Positions 25,223 to 33,116 of a DNA stretch of 64,000 nucleotides are shown here, piece after piece. The DNA comes from CAVQGZ01 sp963714455. Its GTDB lineage: Bacteria > Actinomycetota > Actinomycetes > Jiangellales > Jiangellaceae. Each line of letters begins with the position of its first letter. Position 1 is the stretch's first letter. A program made the position numbers and the translations under genes. The notes under the pieces were generated by a model. It saw only the letters and a program-made list of their open reading frames with translations, was not told the origin of the DNA and ran no database searches. The stretch lies in assembly GCA_963714455.1 (NCBI GenBank), contig CAVQON010000006.1, forward strand, positions 1-64,000, in the 5' to 3' direction.

Positions 25223-26623
25223 TTACGGCCAGGTCGCCTGGATGGCGTCCAGTACCGCCTGGGTGTCCTTGTTCGAGGCGATCCACTCGGTGGCCTCGGA
25301 CCAGAACGAGCCCGAGCCAACCTCGGCCGGCATCAGGTCAGCACCGTCGAAGCGGATGACCGCCGTCGAGTCCTGGAACTGCTCGCCAGCCAGCTGGCTG
25401 ATCGGCGAGCTGACGTTCTCCAGGTCGAGGTTGAGGTTGGCGTTCACGAAGCCTTCGCCGGCCAGCGCGCGAGCGTTGGCGTAGTCGGCGCTCGCCAGGT
25501 AAGCGAGGAAGGCCGTGATCTCCGGGCGGGAGTCGAACGATGTCCAGTACTCGCTGCCCACCAGAACCGGCTTGTCTTCCGAACCCTCGTTGGCAGGGAA
25601 GTAGAAGGCGAACACGTCGGCGTCCTCGCCGATCTCGGTGCCCTCGGGCCAGTTGGCCGCGTAGAACGAGGCCTGGCGGTGCATGAAGCAGCTGCCATCG
25701 ATGATCGGCAGACCGCCGTCCTGGAACGAGGTCGACGCGATCGTCTGGACGTCACCGAAACCACCGTTGACGTAGTCGGGGTTGCGCAGGATCGAGCCAA
25801 CCTTGTCCCAGACCGCGAGCGACTCAGGCGCGTTGAACGCGACCTCGTTGGTCACCCACTGGTCGTAGTAGTCCGGACCCTGCTCGCGGAGCATGACGTC
25901 CTCGACCCAGTCGGTCACGACCCAGCCGGTGGCCTCACCGGAGCCGATGCCGGCACACCACGGCTTGATGGTGCCGTCCGGGTTGTCGGCCACGATCTGG
26001 TCGGAGAGGGCGATCATCTCTTCCCAGGTGGTGGGAACCTCGTAGCCCGCCTCGGCGAACGCGGAGGGGGAGTACCAGACGAACGACTTGGAGTTGGACG
26101 AGTTCGGGATGCCCAGAACCTCGCCGTCGAAGGTCACGAGCTCGGCCCAGTACGGGTCGAAGTTCTCGTTGTACACGGCCAGCGCCTCGTCGGGGACGGG
26201 GATGACCGCTCCAGTCTGGTCCTGAACGCTCTGGATTCCACCGGGCTGCGGGTACAGCGCCAGGTCGGGTGCGTTGCCACCCTGGACGCGCACGATGATC
26301 TGCGCCTCGAACTCGCTGGACCACTCCGGAGAGATGTCGACACCGGTGCACTCCTCGAAGGGCACGAAGGACTCTTCGTACGCCTCGGCCTCGGTGCCCA
26401 GCACGCTGGAGTACGTCGACACGGACGTCCCACTCAGGTCGCCGAAACCTTCGTACGCCGCACAGTCGATCGGGTACGACGCCGCAGCACTGGCGTCGTC
26501 GCCGCCGGCGTCACCGGTCGCAGCCGCGTCGTCGCCGTCGTCACTGCCACAAGCCGCCAGCACGAGCGAGAACGCTGCGAGACCGGCGACCGCCGTGACC
26601 TTTCTTGATACTCGAACCGTCAT
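25223..26623 (-). CDS. Sugar ABC transporter substrate-binding lipoprotein (AglE-like)
   Basis: 466 residues from ATG 26623, preceded by AAAGGAG. The signal peptide ends at the lipobox LAAC (about residues 22-25), so the protein is tethered outside the cell. Family-1 extracellular solute-binding fold: NAPDLALYPQPGGIQSVQDQ, GIPNSSNSKSFVWYSPSAFA and EIGEDADVFAFYFPANEG. It resembles alpha-glucoside binding proteins, though the true ligand is unknown. First gene of the importer operon. Confidence 0.92.
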   Translation of the reverse strand: MTVRVSRKVTAVAGLAAFSLVLAACGSDDGDDAAATGDAGGDDASAAASYPIDCAAYEGFGDLSGTSVSTYSSVLGTEAEAYEESFVPFEECTGVDISPEWSSEFEAQIIVRVQGGNAPDLALYPQPGGIQSVQDQTGAVIPVPDEALAVYNENFDPYWAELVTFDGEVLGIPNSSNSKSFVWYSPSAFAEAGYEVPTTWEEMIALSDQIVADNPDGTIKPWCAGIGSGEATGWVVTDWVEDVMLREQGPDYYDQWVTNEVAFNAPESLAVWDKVGSILRNPDYVNGGFGDVQTIASTSFQDGGLPIIDGSCFMHRQASFYAANWPEGTEIGEDADVFAFYFPANEGSEDKPVLVGSEYWTSFDSRPEITAFLAYLASADYANARALAGEGFVNANLNLDLENVSSPISQLAGEQFQDSTAVIRFDGADLMPAEVGSGSFWSEATEWIASNKDTQAVLDAIQATWP

Positions 26624-26733
26624 CTGGTTCGACTCCTTTCGTACATGCCTCAAGCAGGGCGGGCGCCCTGCCAGACCATCCCACCTAATAGCAGCGTGTC
26701 GATCTATTCCAGCGTCTGCGCGTACTGACCCGC

Positions 26734-26744
26734 TTGGTTACCAA
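26734..26744. promoter_or_regulatory. Possible operator upstream of sugar importer
   Basis: TTGGTTACCAA is a perfect 5-bp-arm palindrome 111 bases before the binding-protein start; GTTAC recurs nearby (26748-26752). Position and symmetry would suit a repressor, but no LacI-type regulator is encoded in the window and the centre is not the usual CG of LacI operators. Confidence 0.25.
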
Positions 26745-26800
26745 CTTGTTACGGGGTTTCCCGACAATTCAGACATCCTGCGCGTCACGCACCTCCTGCA

Positions 26801-28240
26801 TCAGCCCAGGGCCCAGCCCATCGCCGGGTCGCGCAGACTCCGCGCGACGTCGGCCAGATAGGCCGAGGCCTGCTGACCGTCGATGATGCGGTGGTCGAAC
26901 GACAGGGCCAACGTGCTCACCCAGCGGGGCGCCAGCACCTCCTCGCCGTCGCGCTCGACGACCCATGGACGCCTGGCCACCGCGCCGAGCGCAAGGATCG
27001 CGGACTGGCCGGGCGGGATGATCGGTGTGCCGGAGTCCATGCCGAACACGCCGATGTTGGTCACCGAGATGGTTCCGCCCGACGTGTCGTGCGGAGTGGT
27101 GGTTCCTTCGCGAGCCCGATCGGCGAGCTCGGCGATGGTGCTCGCCAGCTCGGCCAGGTCGAGACGGTCGGCGTCGCGCACCACCGGCACGAGCAACCCC
27201 CGGGGCGTGGCCGTGGCCACGGCGAGGTTGACGTAGCGACGCAGCACGATCTCGCCTGTCGACTCGTCCCAGAGCGCGTTGACCTCGGGCGTGCGGTGCA
27301 CGGCCCGCGCCATCGCGCGTGCGGCGAGGGTGAGCGGGGAGAGCCGGACGTCGCGCAGCCGCCGGTCGGCGCGCAGCCGGTCGAGCAGCGCCATCGACTC
27401 GCTCATGTCGATCGTCACGAACTGTGTGACATGCGGGACGGAGAAGGCCGACGCCACGACGGCCCGGGCGGTGGCTCGGCGCACCGAGCGGACGGCGACG
27501 CGCTCCTCGCGCGGCAGCCCGCCCCACCCGGTGGCCGGCTGGTCCCCGGCCGGGCGGCGGCCGGCTGCCGCCGATGCCCGCTCGGTTCGGGCGTGCTCCT
27601 CGACGTCGGCCCGGGTGACGATGCCCCCCGCACCGGTCGGGGCCACCTGGCTCAGGTCGACGCCGAGGTCGCGCGCGAGCCGGCGCACCGGCGGCTTGGC
27701 CAACGGCCGCGACGACGCGTCGTCCCGCTCGTCGTCGGGGAACGAGCCGACCGACACCGGGGTCGCTGGGGCCGGGTGCGGAACCGGGCTCACCGGGTGC
27801 GGCGGCGGGGGCGGCGCCACCGGCAGCCCCACGTCGTGCCCGGTGCTGAACGCGCCGTGCAGGGCCGCCAGCCCTTCGCCGGCGGAGGTGACCGGACGGC
27901 GTCGGCGTCGCGTCGGCCGTGGTCCGTACCCGACGAGCACCGGCTCCCGCGCGTCGGCGTCCGACGTGTCGCCGCCGGCGTCCGCAGGCTCGCCCGCGGA
28001 CGAAGCCTCCGTCTGCACCTCGATCAGTCGGGTACCGACCGCCACGGTCTCGCCCTCGTCCACGAGAAGCTCGACGACTGCTCCGGCGAACGGGGACGGC
28101 AGCTCGACCAACGACTTCGCCGTCTCGATCTCCACCAGCACGTCGTTGACGGCCACCTCGTCGCCGGCACGCACCTTCCACGAGACGATCTCGGCCTCGG
28201 TCAGCCCCTCGCCGACGTCGGGCAGGTCGAAGTAGGCCAT
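26801..28240 (-). CDS. bkdC: Branched-chain 2-oxoacid dehydrogenase E2 (dihydrolipoyl acyltransferase)
   Basis: 479 residues from ATG 28240; GGAGGGG precedes it. Order: lipoyl domain with EIETAKSLVELPSP (lipoyl K42), a long Pro/Asp-rich linker, the E1/E3-binding domain (VRRLARDLGVDLSQVAPTGA), and the acyltransferase domain ending SFDHRIIDG (H450, D454). It passes the acyl group to CoA. Only one lipoyl domain is present. E3 (dihydrolipoamide dehydrogenase) is not in the window. Begins 10 bases after the E1beta stop. Confidence 0.93.
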   Translation of the reverse strand: MAYFDLPDVGEGLTEAEIVSWKVRAGDEVAVNDVLVEIETAKSLVELPSPFAGAVVELLVDEGETVAVGTRLIEVQTEASSAGEPADAGGDTSDADAREPVLVGYGPRPTRRRRRPVTSAGEGLAALHGAFSTGHDVGLPVAPPPPPHPVSPVPHPAPATPVSVGSFPDDERDDASSRPLAKPPVRRLARDLGVDLSQVAPTGAGGIVTRADVEEHARTERASAAAGRRPAGDQPATGWGGLPREERVAVRSVRRATARAVVASAFSVPHVTQFVTIDMSESMALLDRLRADRRLRDVRLSPLTLAARAMARAVHRTPEVNALWDESTGEIVLRRYVNLAVATATPRGLLVPVVRDADRLDLAELASTIAELADRAREGTTTPHDTSGGTISVTNIGVFGMDSGTPIIPPGQSAILALGAVARRPWVVERDGEEVLAPRWVSTLALSFDHRIIDGQQASAYLADVARSLRDPAMGWALG

Positions 28241-28250
28241 GTCCCCTCCT

Positions 28251-29240
28251 TCAGTAGGCGAGTGCCTCGTCGACGGCATCGAGCACCCGGTCGACGTCAG
28301 GCAGCCAGACGTCCTCCATGCGCGACGGCGGGTAGGGCGTGTCGTAGCCGGTCACCCGCAGCACCGGGGACTCCAGGGAGTAGAAGCACTCCTCGGTCAG
28401 CCGGGCGGCCACCTCGGCCCCCAGCCCGAGGGTGCGGTGCGCCTCGTGCACCACGACCACCCGACCCACGTCGCGGGCGAGCCGGACGAGCGTGGCCCAG
28501 TCGACCGGGGACAGGCTGCGCAGGTCGACCACCCGGAGGGAGTGCCCGTCGCCGGCAGCGGCCTCGGCGGCGTCCAGGCAGGTGCGCGTCGTGGGGCCGT
28601 ACCCGACCAGCAGCACCTCGCTGCCCTCGCGCCGCACGGCCGCGGAGTACAGCGAGCGGGGAGCCCGGTCGTCGTCCAGGTCGACCTCGCCCTTGTCCCA
28701 GTAGCGCCGCTTCGGCTCCAGCACGACGACGGGGTCGTCGGAGGCGATGGCCTGCTGGATCATCCAGAACCCGTCCTCGCTCGTGCTCGGTGACACCACC
28801 CGCAGGCCCGGCGTGTGGATGAAGTAGGCCTCGGGGCTCTCGCTGTGGTGCTCGACCGCGCCGATGCCGCCGCCGTAGGGGATGCGGATGACGATCGGCA
28901 TGGGAAGCAGCCCGGACGAGCGGAAGCGCATCCGGGCGACCTGGCTGACGATCTGGTCGAACGCCGGGTAGACGAACCCGTCGAACTGGATCTCGCAGAC
29001 CGGTCGGTACCCGCGCAGCGCCAGGCCGACCGCGGTGCCGACGATGCCGGACTCAGCCAGCGGCGTGTCCATCACCCGGTCCTCGCCGAAGTCCTTGGCC
29101 AGGCCGTCGGTGACGCGGAAGACGCCGCCGAGGCGTCCGATGTCTTCGCCCATCAGCATCACGTGCGGGTCGATCTCCAGGGCACGACGCAGCCCGGCGT
29201 TGATGGCCTTGGCCAGCGGCAGGTTCTCGACGCGGCTCAT
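28251..29240 (-). CDS. bkdB: Branched-chain 2-oxoacid dehydrogenase E1 beta subunit
   Basis: 329 residues, normal length. The transketolase-like pyrimidine-binding domain shows LMGEDIGRLGGVFRVTDGLA and DTPLAESGIVGTAVGLALRG, with EIQFDGFVYPAFDQIVSQVA and YGGGIGAVEHHSESPEAYF. It completes the ThDP site with the alpha subunit. Its ATG overlaps the alpha stop (ATGA, 29237-29240), giving coupled synthesis of the two subunits. Confidence 0.94.
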   Translation of the reverse strand: MSRVENLPLAKAINAGLRRALEIDPHVMLMGEDIGRLGGVFRVTDGLAKDFGEDRVMDTPLAESGIVGTAVGLALRGYRPVCEIQFDGFVYPAFDQIVSQVARMRFRSSGLLPMPIVIRIPYGGGIGAVEHHSESPEAYFIHTPGLRVVSPSTSEDGFWMIQQAIASDDPVVVLEPKRRYWDKGEVDLDDDRAPRSLYSAAVRREGSEVLLVGYGPTTRTCLDAAEAAAGDGHSLRVVDLRSLSPVDWATLVRLARDVGRVVVVHEAHRTLGLGAEVAARLTEECFYSLESPVLRVTGYDTPYPPSRMEDVWLPDVDRVLDAVDEALAY

Positions 29241-30400
29241 CGCGTGGTCCCAGCCGCGGCCGTGGTCGCGGGTGCGTCGGTGGCGGTGGCGCCTGCGGTG
29301 GGGGCGTCCTCGTCGTCGGCGAGGGCGACCAGCCGGGCGACCTCGTCACGCTGCGCGCGCAGGTCGGGGTCGAGGCCGGCGTAGACGTGCTCGAACACCG
29401 ACGCAGGGTCGGGTTCGGGCAACGCTCGACAGCCGTCGCGCACGCGGTGAGCGAGGTCGTCGGCCTCGGCGTCGAGAGTCTCGAAGAAGCTGGTGTCGAC
29501 GTGCCCCCCGCGCACGAGCCAGGCGCGCACCCGCTCGATGGGGTCTTTCAGCCGCCACTGCTCGAGCTCGGCGGCGACCCGGTAGCGGGTGGGGTCGTCC
29601 GACGTCGTGTGCGCCCCCATGCGGTAGGTGAACGCCTCGACGAGCATCGGCCCCGAGCCCTCCCGAGCACGAGCCAGCGCTGCGCGCGTCACGGCGAGGC
29701 AGGCAAGCACGTCGTTGCCGTCCACCCGGACGCCCGGGAATCCGAACCCGTGCGCACGCCGGTAGAGCGGGATGCGGGTCTGGCGCTCCAGCGGCTCGGA
29801 GATCGCCCACTGGTTGTTCTGGCAGAAGAACACGACGGGCGCGTTCGTCACGCTCGCCCAGATGAAGGCCTCGTTGACGTCGCCCTGGCTGGTCGCTCCG
29901 TCACCGAAGAAGGCCAGCGCCGCCGCGTCACGGTCCGGGTCACCCGTACCGACGGCCCCGTCGCGCTGGATGCCCATCGCGTAGCCCGTCGCGTGCAGCG
30001 TCTGCGCGCCGATGACGATGGTGAACAGGTGGATGCCGTGCGCAGTGGCGTCCCACCCACCCATGGTCACGCCGCGAAAGAGACCGAGAAGGTCAACCGG
30101 GTCGACCCCGCGGCACCAGGCGACGCCGTGCTCCCGATAGGTGGGGAACGCGTGGTCGGGAGGGAGCATCGCCCGTCCCGACCCGATCTGCGCCGCCTCC
30201 TGCCCGAGCAGGCTGGCCCACAGCCCGAGCTCGCCCTGGCGTTGTAGCGCGACCGCCTCGGTGTCGAAGCGCCGCACCAGCACCATGTCGCGGTAGAGCC
30301 CGCGCATGGCATCGGCGTCGACGTCGGCGACCCACTCCTCGTAGGTGCTGCCGCTCGTGCGTACGCCCTCCGGCGTCATCAGCTGGACGAGATCGCTCAT
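29237..30400 (-). CDS. bkdA: Branched-chain 2-oxoacid dehydrogenase E1 alpha subunit
   Basis: 387 residues from ATG 30400 with GGAGAG upstream; the open frame extends further but without a ribosome site. ThDP-binding motif GDGATSQGDVNEAFIWASVT continuing to FFCQNNQWAIS is clear, as is the phosphorylation-loop-like YRMGAHTTSDDPTRYR. It decarboxylates 2-oxoacids from Val, Leu and Ile to supply branched acyl-CoA for catabolism and branched fatty-acid primers. First gene of the bkdABC operon; the C-terminal 25 residues are Ala/Thr-rich and dispensable-looking. Confidence 0.93.
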   Translation of the reverse strand: MSDLVQLMTPEGVRTSGSTYEEWVADVDADAMRGLYRDMVLVRRFDTEAVALQRQGELGLWASLLGQEAAQIGSGRAMLPPDHAFPTYREHGVAWCRGVDPVDLLGLFRGVTMGGWDATAHGIHLFTIVIGAQTLHATGYAMGIQRDGAVGTGDPDRDAAALAFFGDGATSQGDVNEAFIWASVTNAPVVFFCQNNQWAISEPLERQTRIPLYRRAHGFGFPGVRVDGNDVLACLAVTRAALARAREGSGPMLVEAFTYRMGAHTTSDDPTRYRVAAELEQWRLKDPIERVRAWLVRGGHVDTSFFETLDAEADDLAHRVRDGCRALPEPDPASVFEHVYAGLDPDLRAQRDEVARLVALADDEDAPTAGATATDAPATTAAAGTTR

Positions 30401-30445
30401 GGCTCTCCTCGCTCGGTGTGCCGGCGCCGGAGTGGGATCGCCACG

Positions 30446-30461
30446 TGTGACGCCGTTCACA
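30446..30461. promoter_or_regulatory. CRP/GlxR-like binding site between bkdA and tautomerase
   Basis: TGTGACGCCGTTCACA has the two perfect TGTGA/TCACA half sites with the standard 6-base spacer of the CRP family. It lies 46 bases upstream of bkdA and 85 bases upstream of the divergent tautomerase start. A cAMP-receptor protein would be the expected binder; the effect (activation or repression) cannot be read from position alone. Confidence 0.6.
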
Positions 30462-30545
30462 ACGCTATCCGTGGACGAGCGTCGGGTGAAGTCCCGGACC
30501 GGAATGCTGGGGTCTACCGCCAACCGACGACAGGACGTGATGCAC

Positions 30546-30743
30546 ATGCCCGTGATCCAGTGCGACATACGCGAGGGACGCACGCCCGCGCAGAAGCAGG
30601 CGATGGCTGCCGCCATCACGGCGGCCGTCCACGAGACGATCGGCGCACCCCTGGAGTACATCTACGTGCTGATCCGTGAGACCCCGGGAGCGCACCACGT
30701 CAAGGCGGGCCAGGCGCTGCCCGACTACGTCCCCGACCCCTGA
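30546..30743 (+). CDS. 4-oxalocrotonate tautomerase family protein
   Basis: 65 residues; after removal of Met the catalytic Pro-1 is exposed (MPVIQCDIREGRTPAQKQAM). ATG 30546 is preferred over 30540 because it places proline at position 2, as all family members need; AGGA lies 10 bases upstream. The family interconverts enol and keto forms of small acids. Divergent from the bkd operon with the CRP-like site between. Confidence 0.88.
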   Translation: MPVIQCDIREGRTPAQKQAMAAAITAAVHETIGAPLEYIYVLIRETPGAHHVKAGQALPDYVPDP

Positions 30744-30786
30744 GGGCAAGCCCCGCGCCCCGCGCACCAGGGCCCCGCGCATCAAG

Positions 30787-31003
30787 GTGATCCACGGAAG
30801 GCCTGCAGCGAGAACAGGTGATCCACGGCGGATGTGCGTCGAGATCTCGTAGATCCACGGAAGCGAAGCAGCACATAGCGACGCTTGCGATCCGTGGATC
30901 ACCGTAGAACCGACGCACATCCGCCGTGGATCACCGGACGGTGACGCAGACTTTCCGTGGATCACTCGACGACGATGCGGGGCCTCCGTGGATCACCGGA
31001 CGG
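30787..31003. repeat. Nested palindromic repeat array (GATCCACGG), seven copies
   Basis: Three forward copies of GATCCACGG (30789, 30820, 30852) are followed by four inverted copies CCGTGGATC (30892, 30924, 30955, 30986). They form three nested shells: outer 13 bp (30787-30799 with 30953-30965), middle a perfect 25 bp (30817-30841 with 30911-30935), inner 9 bp (30852-30860 with 30892-30900) reinforced by AAGCG/CGCTT. In addition CCGTGGATCACCGGACGG is repeated directly at 30924-30941 and 30986-31003. It fills the 319-base space between the tautomerase and the DUF559 gene; nothing else is seen in that space. Confidence 0.9.
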
Positions 31004-31062
31004 CGAAGGGGTCTGTGGACAGGCCACGGCACTGACGATCCCGGCGCGCCACCATCATCGAC

Positions 31063-32010
31063 GTGACCCGCACGCAGCTCGAGCCGCTGGCCGAGCTGGC
31101 TCGTGGCCAGTCGGGCCTCGTCACACGACAGCAGCTTCTGGGCGCCGGGTGGACGCCCAGCCGCATCGACCGGCTCGGCCGCCCGGGTGGGCGGGGTCAG
31201 CGAGTGCTTCCGCGCGTGTACTCCCTGACCACCGGCCCCCTGACCCGCCGTCAGCAGATGCACGCAGCCCTGCTGTACGTCGGCGACGGGGCGCAGCTCA
31301 CCGGCCTGAGCGCGCTGGAGGTGCACGAGTTCCGCTACGCCCCGCGAGAGGGACGGGTTCACGTGCAGGTGCACATCACGCGTCGAGTAGCGAGCACGCC
31401 GTTCGTCATGGTCCACCGCACGCAACGAGTACTGCCGGCTCGTCGCGTCGACGGCCTGCCCGTCGTCCCCATCGCCCGAGCCGCCGTCGACGCGTGCCGC
31501 CGCCTCCGATCGGTACGCGAGGCAACTGCAGTTCTGGCTGAGGCGGTGCAACGCCGGCTCTGCACGCTGGACATGCTCGGTGTCGAGCTCAGCGAGGGCC
31601 ACTCGGCGGGCAGCGCGGTGCCCCGCCAGGCCCTCGACGTGCTCCGCGGCGGAAGCGCATCCGCCCCCGAAGCCGATCTGCTCGACGTCCTGCGCCGAAG
31701 CCTGGTGCTGCCGGCCCCGACGGTGAACCCACGGCTTGCGGTGGAGGGCCGCGTCGTCGTCCCCGACCTGGCCTGGCTGGACGTGCGGCTGGTCGTCGAG
31801 GTCGACAGCGTTGCGCACCACGGATTCGGGCCGGACGCGGCCGCGACCGCCCGCCGCCGTTCAGCGCTCACGGCCGCCGGCTGGGTCGTGTTGTCGATCT
31901 CGCCGCAACGCATCCGGGACGACCCCGACGCAGTGCTCGCCGAGATCGAGGCCACGTACCTCGCGGCGGTCGCCAGAAGTGCTCAGGCAGCCGAACGGAC
32001 GGCCGGCTGA
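31063..32010 (+). CDS. DUF559 (Vsr-like nuclease fold) protein with AbiEi-like N-terminus
   Basis: 315 residues from GTG 31063. Residues 1-60 (LARGQSGLVTRQQLLGAGWT, ARVYSL-like end) resemble the winged-helix N-terminus of AbiEi-type antitoxins; the middle is the second AbiEi-like region. The C-terminus is DUF559: VPDLAWLDVRLVVEVDSVAH holds D235 and E246-x-D248, a PD-(D/E)xK-like triad, then RRRSALTAAGWVVLSISPQ. No toxin partner lies next to it. The protein directly follows the nested repeat array. Nuclease activity is inferred from fold only. Confidence 0.75.
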   Translation: MTRTQLEPLAELARGQSGLVTRQQLLGAGWTPSRIDRLGRPGGRGQRVLPRVYSLTTGPLTRRQQMHAALLYVGDGAQLTGLSALEVHEFRYAPREGRVHVQVHITRRVASTPFVMVHRTQRVLPARRVDGLPVVPIARAAVDACRRLRSVREATAVLAEAVQRRLCTLDMLGVELSEGHSAGSAVPRQALDVLRGGSASAPEADLLDVLRRSLVLPAPTVNPRLAVEGRVVVPDLAWLDVRLVVEVDSVAHHGFGPDAAATARRRSALTAAGWVVLSISPQRIRDDPDAVLAEIEATYLAAVARSAQAAERTAG

Positions 32011-32012
32011 CC

Positions 32013-33074
32013 TCAGACGAGCTCGGCGGCGACGGACAGCAGCGCGTCGTTCGCCGCCGGCTCGCCGATGCTCACCCGGACGCCCTCACCCTCGAACGCG
32101 CGCACCGCGAGCCCGGCCGCCGCGCACGCGTCGGCGAACGCCGACGTCCGCGACCCCAGCCCGAACCACACGAAGTTCGCCTGGGTGTCGACCAGCGCCC
32201 ACCCCTGCCGCACCAGCGCCGCCACCACCCGCTCACGTTCGGCCACGAGTGAGTCGACCCGCCTCGCCAGCTCGCCCGACAGGCCGAGGGAGACCACGGC
32301 GGCCGACTGCGCCACCGACGACACCCCGAACGGCACGGCCGTCTTGCGCACGGCCGTGGCCACCGGCTCCCGGATGACGCCGTACCCCACGCGCAACCCG
32401 GCGAGCCCGAAGGCCTTGGAGAACGTCCGCAGCACCGCGACGTTGGCGCAGGCGCGGTAGGCGGCGAGCCCGTCCGCCGCCGTCGAGTCACGGACGAACT
32501 CGGTGTAGGCCTCGTCCACCACCACCAGGACGTCGGGTGGGACGGCGCCCAGCAGCCGGTCGAGCTCGTCGGCCGTCACCACCGGGCCGGTCGGGTTGTT
32601 GGGGCTGCACACCAGCACGACCCTCGTCCGGTCGGTGACCGCCGCCGCCATCGCGTCGACGTCGTGACGTCCGTCCGGCGTCAGCGCAACAGGAACGGGC
32701 GTCGCCCCCGCCACCGTCGTGACGATGGGGTACGCCTCGAACGAACGCCAGGCGAACACGACCTCGTCGCCCGGTCCGGCCAGCGCGGCCACGAGCTGCT
32801 GGAGCACGCCGACGCTTCCCGGCCCGACCACCACGTGCTCGGGCGGCACACCGAGATGCGCGGCGAGCGCGTCCACCAGGTCGGTCGCGGCCATGTCGGG
32901 GTAGCGGTTGATGCCGGCCGCGGCCTGCGCCACGGCATCGAGGACGCCGGGCAGCGGCGGGTACGGGTTCTCGTTGGACGACAGCTTGTAGGACGGGCCG
33001 GTGCCGATCGCGGCACGACCCGGTCGGTAGGCAGGTATGTCGTCCAGGTCGGCGCGCACGAGGGGATGAACCAC
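32013..33074 (-). CDS. pat: Aromatic amino acid/histidinol-phosphate aminotransferase
   Basis: 353 residues from GTG 33074; earlier open frame has no coding character. Fold-type I PLP enzyme very close to actinobacterial phenylalanine aminotransferase Pat and HisC: KLSSNENPYPPLPGVLDAVA, CSPNNPTGPVV, VDEAYTEFV and RTFSKAFGLAGLRVGYG with the Schiff-base lysine. A genuine hisC would normally lie in a his operon; here it is alone, favouring an aromatic-aminotransferase role. It ends 3 bases from the convergent DUF559 stop. Confidence 0.85.
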   Translation of the reverse strand: MVHPLVRADLDDIPAYRPGRAAIGTGPSYKLSSNENPYPPLPGVLDAVAQAAAGINRYPDMAATDLVDALAAHLGVPPEHVVVGPGSVGVLQQLVAALAGPGDEVVFAWRSFEAYPIVTTVAGATPVPVALTPDGRHDVDAMAAAVTDRTRVVLVCSPNNPTGPVVTADELDRLLGAVPPDVLVVVDEAYTEFVRDSTAADGLAAYRACANVAVLRTFSKAFGLAGLRVGYGVIREPVATAVRKTAVPFGVSSVAQSAAVVSLGLSGELARRVDSLVAERERVVAALVRQGWALVDTQANFVWFGLGSRTSAFADACAAAGLAVRAFEGEGVRVSIGEPAANDALLSVAAELV

Positions 33075-33116
33075 GAGCGGCGAGAGTAGCCAGGCGAAGT
33101 GGGTAGCGTCCGCGAT

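Noticed and set aside
30744..31062. CRISPR array
   Set aside because: Copies are inverted as well as direct, spacing is irregular and repeats are only 9-25 bases; no cas genes occur.
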